From the NCBI RefSeq assembly GCF_002733835.1, contig NZ_NVWY01000032.1, positions 28,879-92,878 of the forward strand: a DNA stretch of 64,000 bases. The letters are read 5' to 3'. Shown here piece by piece: positions 14,749-23,295 of this stretch. How positions within the stretch are numbered: the stretch's first letter is position 1; every line of letters starts with the position of its first letter. The DNA is from Alcanivorax sp. GTDB lineage: Bacteria > Pseudomonadota > Gammaproteobacteria > Pseudomonadales > Alcanivoracaceae. Position numbers and translations under genes: made by a program. The notes under the pieces were generated by a model. That model was given only the letters and a program-made list of their open reading frames with translations. It was not told the DNA's origin and did no database searches.

Positions 14749-15705
14749 ATGAAACCGAAGCACCTGTTTCTTTTTATTCTGTGTACTTTCTTTTTGAATG
14801 GCTGCGAAGACGCAGCACGCTGGGCCTATGATAATGGCCTGAGCATGGAGAAAAGCCGCGCCGGCCTGGAAGACCGGACCCTGACAACGGCGGACGGCAT
14901 CGAGTGGCACCTGCTTGTCAGTGAACAAAATAGTGAAAACATCTCCGACAAGGAAACCGTACTACTGATTCATGGGTTCAGCGCCGATTCCAGTAACTGG
15001 ATTCGCTTTGCCAACGAACTGGAAGGTGACTTCTTTTTTGTCATCCCGGACCTGCCAGGCCATGGCGAAACCACCCGCACACTCAATCTGGATTACACCA
15101 TGGCAGCCCAGGCCTCCCGCCTGCTAACGCTGATGGATGCTCTCGACATCCAGCAATTCCATGTGGCGGGCAACTCCATGGGTGGCGCCATTTCCCTGGC
15201 CATTGCGCAACAGGCCCCGGAGCGTGTGCTTTCCATGGGCCTGGTGGACTCGGCCGGGCTGACTCGCCAGACCAGGGAATTCAAAAATGTTCTCGCCAAA
15301 AGCGAAAGCAACCCGCTGATTCCACACAAGGCGGAACAATTCCAGACCACCCTGAAGTGGGCCATGGAAGAACCGCCTTACATGCCCGGATTCTTTATCG
15401 ACATCATGGGGCAAAAGAAAGCGGAGAACGCCGATGTGGCTGAAAAAATATGGCAAGATCTGATGGACGACCCAGGCATGGTGCTCGAAGACAAAAACGT
15501 GCTGCCCGCTATTCAAACACCAACCCTGGTGCTATGGGGTCGCGAAGATCGCTTGCTTGGAGTCGATAATGTAGACGCCTTTCTCGAGGAATTACCGCAA
15601 TCCCGAGCGGTGATTCTTGATGGCATTGGCCATGTTCCCATGGCAGAAGCGCCCGGTAAAAGCGCCGATGCCTTCCGTGCCTTCTGGCGCGAAGCGCGCC
15701 CCTGA
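14749..15705 (+). CDS. Lipoprotein alpha/beta-hydrolase (lipase/esterase-like)
   Basis: 318 aa from ATG at 14749 (GGAG upstream); the longer frame from 14662 lacks a ribosome site. The N-terminus MKPKHLFLFILCTFFLNGC is a type II signal with lipobox LNGC, so it should be a membrane-anchored lipoprotein. The alpha/beta-hydrolase core has LLIHGFSADSSNW (oxyanion), GNSMGG with nucleophile Ser143, Asp in LWGREDRL and His in GIGHVPMAEAP. It resembles the cold-adapted lipases of marine gammaproteobacteria. The actual substrate is unknown. Confidence 0.88.
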   Translation: MKPKHLFLFILCTFFLNGCEDAARWAYDNGLSMEKSRAGLEDRTLTTADGIEWHLLVSEQNSENISDKETVLLIHGFSADSSNWIRFANELEGDFFFVIPDLPGHGETTRTLNLDYTMAAQASRLLTLMDALDIQQFHVAGNSMGGAISLAIAQQAPERVLSMGLVDSAGLTRQTREFKNVLAKSESNPLIPHKAEQFQTTLKWAMEEPPYMPGFFIDIMGQKKAENADVAEKIWQDLMDDPGMVLEDKNVLPAIQTPTLVLWGREDRLLGVDNVDAFLEELPQSRAVILDGIGHVPMAEAPGKSADAFRAFWREARP

Positions 15706-15729
15706 AACGCGCCTGAAACCCAAGACTGA

Positions 15730-16974
15730 TCAAGCTCCGCCGACTCGTTGCTCCGGCGGAGTCCAGTCAAACGGGACCTGATAGCTCATCAGAAAGCCTC
15801 CCAGCGTTATCAGCACCCGGGAAATGCCGATATAGGAATCGGGAATGCTGATGCGCTCTTCCCGAAAGCGGCTCATCAATTCGCCCATGGCAGCTATTGG
15901 CCCCTGTTCACTGAGGCGATCGGTCAGCACATACAATGCCAACTCCTTCAGGGTTTCCGGGCTGCCACCCTTGAACCCGGCCTGAACAAAAAGCTCACCG
16001 ATATCCACCGGCCCCTCAAAGCCCATCAATCCATATAGCAGGCGGGAGTAACGCCGCACCTCATCCGCCGTGAGCACACCAATAGCGCCGTAATCCAGAA
16101 TCACCACCTGTCCGTTATCATTCACCAGAAAGTTACCCGGGTGCGGGTCCGCCTGGTAAACGCCAAAGCGTGTGACCTGCTGAAGATAGCTGGTCAGCAA
16201 CACTCCCAGCAGGTCCTGGGCTTTTTCCGGGTGAGTATCCAGGTAATTGCGCAGTCGCTGCCCGCCTTCCCAGCTGGTCACCAGCACCGATTCACCGCAT
16301 AAACCCTCGATGATATCCGGGATGCGAATGCGCTTGTGATGGGGCTGGCGGGAAAAACGCGAGGTATTCGCGGCTTCGTTACGGAAATCCAGCTCCATGG
16401 CCGTCATGGTCAGTAGCTGCTCAATGGCCTGCTGCAGATCAAACTCACGGAAGGTGGGCGCCACCAGCGCCGCCACTGCCTGGAAAACTTTGGCATCCTG
16501 CTCAAAGACTTTCTTCACACCAGGCAAACGCACCTTGACGGCGACCTCCCGGCCATCCTGTAGCTGTGCCTGGTGTACCTGGGCGATGGACGCCACCGCC
16601 ACCGGCGTTTCATTGAACCAGGCAAACCGCTCACGCCAGTCCCTGCCCCAGGAACGTCGCAAGGCTTTCTCGATCAATGGAAAAGGCACAGGCTGGGCAT
16701 CATTCTGCAATTGCTGAAACGCTTCAATGTATTCCAGCGGCAGCACATCAGGACGGCAGCTGAAAAACTGGGCAGCCTTGACCCAGAAAGCCCCATTGCG
16801 ACGGCACAACGCGACCAGAATCTCCGCGCCGCGACGATGACAGGCAACACGGTCCCCACTACGTAGCCCGGACGCATATACCGCCCCAATTCTGGTCACC
16901 GCAGCAACAGCACGAATGTACCGCGATCGCCCTGCAGCCAGCCCACCCAGGCCCACGATGCTTTTCCTGATCAT
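15730..16974 (-). CDS. ABC1/UbiB-family atypical kinase with variant KxGQ motif
   Basis: 414 aa. ABC1/UbiB kinase-like features: an Ala-rich nucleotide loop VAVASIAQVH, AVKVRLPG (invariant Lys), YQADPHPGN (catalytic loop) and LDYGAIG in place of DFG. The N-terminal family signature KxGQ is replaced by WVKAAQFFSCRPDVLP, i.e. KAAQ. The C-terminus lacks the paired membrane helices seen in the second ABC1 gene at 21626. Members support quinone synthesis or lipid homeostasis. It is convergent with the lipase gene. The family call is firm; its role is not. Confidence 0.85.
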   Translation of the reverse strand: MIRKSIVGLGGLAAGRSRYIRAVAAVTRIGAVYASGLRSGDRVACHRRGAEILVALCRRNGAFWVKAAQFFSCRPDVLPLEYIEAFQQLQNDAQPVPFPLIEKALRRSWGRDWRERFAWFNETPVAVASIAQVHQAQLQDGREVAVKVRLPGVKKVFEQDAKVFQAVAALVAPTFREFDLQQAIEQLLTMTAMELDFRNEAANTSRFSRQPHHKRIRIPDIIEGLCGESVLVTSWEGGQRLRNYLDTHPEKAQDLLGVLLTSYLQQVTRFGVYQADPHPGNFLVNDNGQVVILDYGAIGVLTADEVRRYSRLLYGLMGFEGPVDIGELFVQAGFKGGSPETLKELALYVLTDRLSEQGPIAAMGELMSRFREERISIPDSYIGISRVLITLGGFLMSYQVPFDWTPPEQRVGGA

Positions 16975-17084
16975 TCTGTTTTTGTCACTTGTATTGCCAT
17001 TCCTGCATTATGCCTGTGATTTCATACTTGAATCACAGGGGGCTTGACCGTACTGTTCCCAAACTTTGCCGCTGGTGAGCGATT

Positions 17085-17720
17085 ATGTCAGGAACAGTTA
17101 TACGTGCTGGAGAACCCCATACCATTCGCACTCGCGGCATTACCCTGCTGCGTTCCGGCCACAAGGAAGTACGGCGACTGAAACGGGCCAACCACACGCC
17201 ATCAATTCACGGCAACAAGGTGTGGAATTCCAGTTACCTGATCATGGACCATCTGACCAAAAGGAAGCTGTCTGCGGATCAGCACCTGATGGATATCGGT
17301 TGCGGGTGGGGGCCACTGTCAATTTTCACGGCAAAACGCTTTGGCTGCCGGGTAACCGCAGTGGATGCCGACCCGGATGTGTACCCCTACCTGGATTTGC
17401 ATGCCAGCATCAACAAGGTGGACGTGACGCCGCTGCAAGCCCGTTTCGAGAAGCTAACACAAGCCAGACTGGCGGATGTGGATATCGTTGCAGGGGCGGA
17501 CATCTGCTTCTGGGATGAACTGACGCCAGTGCTATATAACCTGATTCGTCGCAGCCTGCGTGCTGGCGTCAAACAGATCATCATTGCCGACCCGGGCCGT
17601 TCTCCGTTCTATGCACTGGCGGAAAAATGCGAAGCAGGCAAGCTGAACAGCCGCGTGGTCGAACGCCGTACCAAAACCCCGAAGGCCCTGTGCGCGGATC
17701 TGTTAATCATCGACAATTGA
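17085..17720 (+). CDS. Class I SAM methyltransferase (ETFB-lysine/Methyltransf_16-like)
   Basis: 211 aa. SAM-binding core: LMDIGCGWGPLSIFTAKRFG (~residues 68-87), then VTAVDADPDVYPYL and the acidic DIVAGADICFWDEL. The upstream IHGNKVWNSSYLIMDHL matches the small methyltransferases related to mammalian METTL20 and to COG3897, which modify protein lysines; the substrate here is not known. It is divergent from the ABC1 gene and lies 54 bp before the second lon gene on the same strand, so the two may be cotranscribed. Confidence 0.8.
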   Translation: MSGTVIRAGEPHTIRTRGITLLRSGHKEVRRLKRANHTPSIHGNKVWNSSYLIMDHLTKRKLSADQHLMDIGCGWGPLSIFTAKRFGCRVTAVDADPDVYPYLDLHASINKVDVTPLQARFEKLTQARLADVDIVAGADICFWDELTPVLYNLIRRSLRAGVKQIIIADPGRSPFYALAEKCEAGKLNSRVVERRTKTPKALCADLLIIDN

Positions 17721-17774
17721 ATTTTCCCGCCTCGCCACCATGTTCTTTCCACGGACCATGGAAGTGACAGGATT

Positions 17775-20174
17775 ATGACCGACAACGATAGCGCCCATCA
17801 GCATAGCGACAAACGCCCCTCAGACAGTGCAGGGCAACAGTCCGGCAGCCTCACTGTACCGGAGCACACCCCGCCACAGCGCATTTACCTGATTCCGGTC
17901 AAACACCGCCCTTTTATGCCGGGGCTGGTGCAACCGGTCATGCTGGAAAAAGAACGCTGGCAACAAACCCTTGAGCGCGTCAGCCAGACCCCGCACCAGT
18001 CCCTGGGGCTGGTGTATGTGGGCGAAAAGAACCCGGACTCAGTGACCGCCGAGGATTTTCCCGAGTTCGGCTGCCTGGTAAAAGTCCATGCCCTCAACGA
18101 GGAAAACGACCAGTTTCAACTGGTAGCCCAGGGCACCGCACGCTTTCGCATCAACAGCTGGTTGAGTCGAAAACATCCGTTCATGGCGGATGTGAGCTAC
18201 CCGGAACCCCGCGCCGAAGCCGATGAAACCATCCGAGCTTACGGGATGGCGATCATCAACACCATCAAGGAACTACTGCCGCTCAACCCGCTGTACAACG
18301 AAGGGTTGCGCCACTACCTGCAGAATTTTTCGCCAAGCGAGCCCTCGCCGCTTACCGATTTTGCCGCCGCCCTGACCAGTGCCAATGGAGTGGAGCTACA
18401 AACCATTCTGGAAACCGTGCCGCTCAAGCCGCGCATGGAAAAAGTCCTCACGCTGGTAAAAAAGGAGCTTGAGGTTGCCCGGCTGCAAAGCGAAATTTCC
18501 GATGAGGTTAACGAGAAGGTCAGCCAGCATCAGCGCGAATTCTTTCTCCGCGAACAACTGAAAATCATCCAGCGGGAACTGGGCCTGAGCAAGGACGATA
18601 AAACCGCCGAAGCGGACTCCTTTCGTGAACGCATGCAAGCCCTCGCCCCTCCCGAGCCGGTACAAAAACGCTTCGACGATGAATTACAGAAACTGTCCGT
18701 GCTGGAAACCGGCTCGCCAGAATACGGGGTGACCCGTAATTACCTCGACTGGCTGACCAGCGTGCCCTGGGGCCAGTACAGCGATGACAATCTGGACCTG
18801 GGCCATGCCCAAACAGTGCTCGGCGCACACCACAGCGGGCTGGATGATGTGAAAGACCGCATCATCGAGTTCCTCGCCGTGGGGGCCCTGCGGGGTGAAG
18901 TGAAGGGCTCCATCATTCTGCTGGTGGGTCCGCCCGGGGTGGGCAAAACCAGCATTGGCAAATCCATCGCCGATGCCCTGGATCGCCAGTTCTACCGCTT
19001 CAGTCTGGGCGGCATGCGTGACGAGGCGGAAATCAAGGGGCATCGGCGCACCTACATCGGCGCCATGCCCGGCAAACTGGTCCAGGCGCTGAAAGAAACC
19101 GGCACCAGCAACCCGGTGATCATGCTTGATGAAGTCGACAAGCTGGGCCAATCGTTTCAGGGCGACCCGGCTTCCGCGCTGCTGGAAGTACTCGACCCGG
19201 AGCAAAACCAGGATTTCCTGGATCACTATCTGGATGAACGCCTGGACCTGAGCCACGCCTTGTTCATCTGCACGGCCAACACCCTGGACAGCATTCCCGG
19301 CCCCCTGCTCGACCGCATGGAAGTGATCCGCCTGTCGGGTTATATCACCGAAGAAAAGGTCGCCATTGCCCGGCAACATCTGTGGCCCCGCTCCCTGGAA
19401 CGGGCCGGCGTCAAACCCGGGCAGCTGCGCATCAGCGACAGCGCCCTGCGTCATGTGGTGGAAGGCTATGCTAGAGAAGCCGGGGTGCGGAACCTGGAAA
19501 AACAGCTCAACAAGATCATCCGCAAAGCCGCAGTAAAACTGTTGGCTGGCGAGAAGAAGCTCAGCATCTCCGGCAAGAACCTGACCGATTTCCTCGGCCA
19601 ACCGTATTTCCAGACAGAGAAAACCCAACGCGGCGTGGGCGTGGTTACCGGACTTGCATGGACATCCATGGGCGGCGCCACCTTGTCCATTGAAGCCAAT
19701 CAGGTACACAGCAAGCAACGGGGATTCAAGCTGACCGGGCAACTGGGCGACGTGATGAAAGAATCCGCCGAGATCGCCTACAGTTACGTGGCGAGTAATC
19801 TGGCGCAGTTTTCCCTGGATTCGGCGCAGCTCGATGAGGCCTTCCTGCACCTGCATGTACCTGAAGGGGCTACGCCCAAAGATGGGCCCAGTGCCGGCGT
19901 CACCATGGCCACCGCCCTGCTCTCGTTGCTGATGAAAAAACGGGTACCGCGCAAGGTTGCCATGACCGGGGAGCTGACCCTCACCGGTCAAATATTGGCG
20001 GTTGGCGGCATCCGCGAAAAAGTCATTGCGGCACGCCGCGTGGGGATCAAGGAAGTGATTCTTCCGGAAGCCTGTCGCCGGGATTTTGATGAACTGCCCG
20101 ACTACCTGAAACAGGGACTCACCGTCCACTTTGCCGAGCAGTACAGCGATGTCTTCCACATCCTCTGGGGCTGA
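17775..20174 (+). CDS. Second Lon-type ATP-dependent serine protease (Lon2/AsrA-like)
   Basis: 799 aa, full-length Lon: N-terminal LON domain (IPVKHRPFMPGLVQPVM), coiled middle, AAA+ ATPase with Walker A GPPGVGKTS (~384-392) and Walker B VIMLDEVDKLG, and a C-terminal protease with catalytic Ser (~705) in PKDGPSAGVTM and Lys (~749) in GGIREKVIAA. It is distinct from the canonical lon at 51888-54284. A paralogue of this type in P. aeruginosa (PA0779, AsrA) acts in heat and aminoglycoside stress. The first 30 residues are a Ser/Asp/Gln-rich extension. RluA follows with overlapping ends. Confidence 0.93.
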   Translation: MTDNDSAHQHSDKRPSDSAGQQSGSLTVPEHTPPQRIYLIPVKHRPFMPGLVQPVMLEKERWQQTLERVSQTPHQSLGLVYVGEKNPDSVTAEDFPEFGCLVKVHALNEENDQFQLVAQGTARFRINSWLSRKHPFMADVSYPEPRAEADETIRAYGMAIINTIKELLPLNPLYNEGLRHYLQNFSPSEPSPLTDFAAALTSANGVELQTILETVPLKPRMEKVLTLVKKELEVARLQSEISDEVNEKVSQHQREFFLREQLKIIQRELGLSKDDKTAEADSFRERMQALAPPEPVQKRFDDELQKLSVLETGSPEYGVTRNYLDWLTSVPWGQYSDDNLDLGHAQTVLGAHHSGLDDVKDRIIEFLAVGALRGEVKGSIILLVGPPGVGKTSIGKSIADALDRQFYRFSLGGMRDEAEIKGHRRTYIGAMPGKLVQALKETGTSNPVIMLDEVDKLGQSFQGDPASALLEVLDPEQNQDFLDHYLDERLDLSHALFICTANTLDSIPGPLLDRMEVIRLSGYITEEKVAIARQHLWPRSLERAGVKPGQLRISDSALRHVVEGYAREAGVRNLEKQLNKIIRKAAVKLLAGEKKLSISGKNLTDFLGQPYFQTEKTQRGVGVVTGLAWTSMGGATLSIEANQVHSKQRGFKLTGQLGDVMKESAEIAYSYVASNLAQFSLDSAQLDEAFLHLHVPEGATPKDGPSAGVTMATALLSLLMKKRVPRKVAMTGELTLTGQILAVGGIREKVIAARRVGIKEVILPEACRRDFDELPDYLKQGLTVHFAEQYSDVFHILWG

Positions 20175-20838
20175 CAATGCGTCCTACTACATTGTCCCCC
20201 TGTGCCACGAGCGCGTGGGAACGGTGTACCGGGATGCGCATATCCTGCTGATCAACAAACCCGCATACCTGTTAAGCGTTCCTGGCCGTGCGCCGGAGAA
20301 CAAGGATTGCGCGGTCCGCCGCTTGCAGGCTCAGTATGCAGACATTCGCCTGGTACATCGTTTGGACCTGGATACCTCGGGGATCATGGTGTTTGCTCTC
20401 ACCGCCCAGGCGCAAAGCAGACTGAGCCGGCTATTCCAGCTTCGCACGGTGCAAAAACGCTATCAGGCCGTTGTACATGGTCTTGTGGAGCACGACAGCG
20501 GCAGTATCGACCTGCCGTTGATTGCGGACTGGCCAAACCGCCCCTTGCAGAAGGTCTGCCACGAAACCGGTAAAAATGCCTTAACTCACTACCGGGTGCT
20601 GGAGCGGGACATTCCCGGCAACCGGACCCGCTTGCTGCTCAGCCCCGTCACTGGCCGCAGTCACCAGCTGCGCATTCATTGTCGCGAGCTTGGCCATCCG
20701 ATCATCGGCTGCGACATGTATGCCCCCGCCAAAATCGAAGCCCTCAGCCCGCGCCTGCTGCTGCACGCCGAATGGCTCGCGTTCAACCACCCTGTCACAG
20801 GGCTGTGGCAGGAATTCACTTCCCCCTGCCCATTCTAG
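20131..20838 (+). CDS. rluA: Pseudouridine synthase RluA (23S/tRNA)
   Basis: Up to 235 aa. RluA converts U746 of 23S rRNA and U32 of some tRNAs to pseudouridine. Catalytic motif VHRLDLDTSGIMV carries the Asp; LINKPAYLLSVPGR, LPLIADWPNRPLQKVC and ITGRSHQLR-type SPVTGRSHQLRIH match E. coli RluA across the chain. The ATG at 20131 or 20149 lies inside the last codons of lon2, giving a 26-44 bp overlap; a GTG near 20215 is possible but would cut a conserved region. The overlap suggests translational coupling with lon2. Confidence 0.9.
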   Translation: MPSSTAMSSTSSGADNASYYIVPLCHERVGTVYRDAHILLINKPAYLLSVPGRAPENKDCAVRRLQAQYADIRLVHRLDLDTSGIMVFALTAQAQSRLSRLFQLRTVQKRYQAVVHGLVEHDSGSIDLPLIADWPNRPLQKVCHETGKNALTHYRVLERDIPGNRTRLLLSPVTGRSHQLRIHCRELGHPIIGCDMYAPAKIEALSPRLLLHAEWLAFNHPVTGLWQEFTSPCPF

Positions 20839-20839
20839 T

Positions 20840-21163
20840 TCAGGTCCACTCTTCACCGTAATCGTGAAACAGCTCGTCACCGGCCTTGATTTTCTTCAGC
20901 GCCACCACCGTCAAATCATCGTAATAGGCAACATTGGCGCGCTTGTTATGATTGATGAAACGTAAATCGCACAACACCCGATAGCGCTCCTCGCCCTCAT
21001 CATCCAGCCACAACACATAAGGGCCGCTACCCTTTGCAGGCTTAACCTTGCACTGCCCCAATTCGGTATTGCGGGCGATATCCCGGCTGGCAAAAAGCCC
21101 CCGGCCGTGGACCTCACTGTTGCGGACTTCAACCAGATCATCGCGTAAATAGTGTTCAGACAT
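20840..21163 (-). CDS. Small SET-domain protein
   Basis: 107 aa, essentially a minimal SET domain, the fold of protein-lysine methyltransferases: VHGRGLFASRDIARNTELG near residue 19, then DLRFINHNKRANVAYY (the NHS-like motif) and GDELFHDYGEEW at the C-terminus (the GEELxxDY motif with catalytic Tyr). It lacks the pre- and post-SET cysteines. The target is unknown. It is convergent with rluA with one base between stops, and a MITE-like element begins ~17 bp upstream of its start. Confidence 0.82.
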   Translation of the reverse strand: MSEHYLRDDLVEVRNSEVHGRGLFASRDIARNTELGQCKVKPAKGSGPYVLWLDDEGEERYRVLCDLRFINHNKRANVAYYDDLTVVALKKIKAGDELFHDYGEEWT

Positions 21164-21180
21164 GTTTGCGCTTTACCTTG

Positions 21181-21463
21181 GGAACCTCTGAATAACTCCT
21201 TGCGTACTCAGCGTGGCCTGAAGCGTGCAGCTGTTGAGTCTTGTCTTGACGGACAGGGTGGCTCCCTTTCCTAAAGGCAAGGCGCAGCAGATGTGCGCTT
21301 CAGGCCACGCCCTCCGGGTCTTCCAGGCTGGCCCGCACTCGTCGTTGCGTTTTTTCGATGGATGGACATATCTCGATCCCAGTTAGGGGACACCTTCAAA
21401 ATCGCGCCTAGATTGCGAGCCAGCCTGAAAGACTGAGCATGCAAGGAGTTATTCAGAGGTTCC
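21181..21463. mobile_element. MITE-like element with 23-bp terminal inverted repeats
   Basis: A 283-bp segment with perfect 23-bp terminal inverted repeats starting GGAACCTCTG (21181-21203 and 21441-21463). It is flanked by the direct repeat CTTG at 21177-21180 and 21464-21467, a 4-bp target duplication. Internal complementary segments GTGGCCTGAAGCG and CGCTTCAGGCCAC (21209-21307) and CCAGGCTGG/CCAGCCTG give a nested fold. No transposase gene fits inside. It separates the SET gene from the second ABC1 gene and supplies the DNA upstream of both. A 4-bp duplication would suit an IS5-like transposase, which is inference. Confidence 0.8.
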
Positions 21464-21625
21464 CTTGCAGTGATTACCATGGCATCTTGCCAGAAAACCG
21501 ATAATGCTGTTAATAGCCGGTTAAGGCCCCTTAACGGCCCAGCAGTCGTTTTACCGGCCACTTGTTGCAACCTTGCGACAACGCCTTCGAACGGGCAACA
21601 CAGCCCAGCCTACAGGGACAATGTT

Positions 21626-23287
21626 GTGAACCTTTTGCACACAGGCAAAGATCTACTGCGCATGAATGAACTGGCGGCAATCCTGCTCAAATACGGGTTT
21701 GCAGACGTGATTCGGCGGCTGGGGCTTTCCACCCCGGTCGAGCATGCAGGCAAACTGGTTCGCAGTAGCATGAAGCCGGACATGCTGCGCATGCGCACAG
21801 CAGAACGCCTGCGCCATGCCATGGAGGAAATGGGCCCCACCTTCGTCAAGCTTGGTCAGGTGCTGGCAACCCGCGTGGACATGTTCCCCATGGACTGGAT
21901 TGCCGAATTCGAGAAGCTGCAGGACCAGGCCCAGGCGGCACCATTCGATTCGCTCAAGGCTGACATTGAGGCCTCGCTGGGAAAACCTGTCGACAGCCTC
22001 TTTGCCCGCATTGATCCGGAGCCGATCGGTGTGGCTTCCATCGGCCAGGTGCATAGCGCACTGACTCGCCGTGGTCAGAAAGTGGTGTTGAAAGTTCAGA
22101 AACCGGGCATCCGTGACAAAATTGATTCGGACCTGCGTTTACTCGACCAGCTGGCCAAACTGGCCGCCGACAATTCCGTTGAATTACGGCGCTACCGGCC
22201 TGTAGAACTGGTGCGCGAATTCAAGCGGTCGCTCACCCGGGAACTGGATTTCACCATTGAAGCGCGCAACGCAGACCGTATCCGTAAGAACCTGCGACAG
22301 TTCAAGTGGCTGCAGATTCCCAAAGTATATTGGGACCTTTCATCTCCTACCGTGCAGGTGCAGCAGCATATCGAAGGCATTCCGGCAAAAGCCGTGGAGC
22401 GGCTCGATGACGCCGGGCTGGACCGGGAATTAATCGCACGCCGAGGTGCTCTGGCCGCCTGGAAAATGGCTCTGGAGGACGGCTTTTTCCATGCCGATCC
22501 GCACCCCGGCAACTTTATCATCATGTCGGGAAACCGCATTGCCATGCTGGATTTCGGCATGGTCGGCAAACTCAGCCACAGCCGCCGCGAGCAGATTCTG
22601 CAGATTACCCGCGCCGTGGTGCTGCGTGAGGCCGAGCAATGCGCCGGTGTACTGTCTGGCTGGTCCGACGGGCAACCCATCAAGTTCGACCAGCTTGTGT
22701 CCGACGTGGAAGACGTGATTAGCCAGTACCACGGCGTGTCCATTTCCCAGCTGGATATCACCGCCCTGCTCAATGACATCACCGCGCTGGTACGCAATCA
22801 CAACCTGGTATTGCCCAGCGATATTGCGCTGTTTATCAAGGCCATCATTACCCTGGAAGGTTTTGGCCGACTACTGAACCCGCAATTCGACCTGATGAGT
22901 GAGGCCGAGCCGCTACTCAAACGAATGATCCGCACACGCTATTCCCCAGTTCGCCTGGCAAAGAGCCTGAGCCTGCGAGCGCTCGATGTGGTCGACAAGG
23001 TCTATGCGCCGCCCCCCGTACCGGGCCAGGCCGCTCCCGGTGAGGCAGGCATTGATCCTCGTCATCTGGAACGGCTGATCACACGGATTGAACGCGGTCA
23101 GTACAGACAGGTCCAAACCCTGCTGGTAACCGGTGGATTACTGGCCGGCGCCATCATGTTGAGCGGCCGGGTGCCCCCTGCCCCTTGGGGAATCTCGGTG
23201 TTTGGCTTTATTATCTTTCTCTCAAGTGCCGGCTGGGCTGGCTGGCTAATGTTCGTGTCCCGACGTTTCCTTCGGGAATGGGAGTAA
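21626..23287 (+). CDS. ABC1/UbiB-family kinase with C-terminal membrane helices
   Basis: 553 aa from GTG at 21626 (AGGGA upstream); ATG at 21662 is the alternative. The frame from 21470 is rejected because it begins right at the MITE edge. Complete family motifs: FVKLGQVLATRVDMFP (canonical KxGQ), GVASIGQVH, VVLKVQKPG, FHADPHPGN, LDFGMVG. Two C-terminal transmembrane helices occur at LLVTGGLLAGAIM and SVFGFIIFLSSAGWAGWLM, as in UbiB, which supports ubiquinone biosynthesis at the membrane. It is not in a ubiE-ubiJ-ubiB cluster, so it may be a second copy. The M48 gene follows after 8 bp. Confidence 0.88.
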   Translation: MNLLHTGKDLLRMNELAAILLKYGFADVIRRLGLSTPVEHAGKLVRSSMKPDMLRMRTAERLRHAMEEMGPTFVKLGQVLATRVDMFPMDWIAEFEKLQDQAQAAPFDSLKADIEASLGKPVDSLFARIDPEPIGVASIGQVHSALTRRGQKVVLKVQKPGIRDKIDSDLRLLDQLAKLAADNSVELRRYRPVELVREFKRSLTRELDFTIEARNADRIRKNLRQFKWLQIPKVYWDLSSPTVQVQQHIEGIPAKAVERLDDAGLDRELIARRGALAAWKMALEDGFFHADPHPGNFIIMSGNRIAMLDFGMVGKLSHSRREQILQITRAVVLREAEQCAGVLSGWSDGQPIKFDQLVSDVEDVISQYHGVSISQLDITALLNDITALVRNHNLVLPSDIALFIKAIITLEGFGRLLNPQFDLMSEAEPLLKRMIRTRYSPVRLAKSLSLRALDVVDKVYAPPPVPGQAAPGEAGIDPRHLERLITRIERGQYRQVQTLLVTGGLLAGAIMLSGRVPPAPWGISVFGFIIFLSSAGWAGWLMFVSRRFLREWE

Positions 23288-23295
23288 AATAGACA

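Noticed and set aside
18684..20177. 497-aa minus-strand ORF across lon2
   Set aside because: Shadow frame antisense to a full Lon gene with all catalytic motifs; composition is not protein-like.
21271..21570. 99-aa minus-strand ORF inside the MITE as a transposase remnant
   Set aside because: It is too short, crosses the element border and shows no transposase motif.
21470..21625. N-terminal 52-aa extension of the ABC1 kinase
   Set aside because: It begins at the edge of the MITE, has no family similarity and no ribosome site; GTG 21626 or ATG 21662 fit better.
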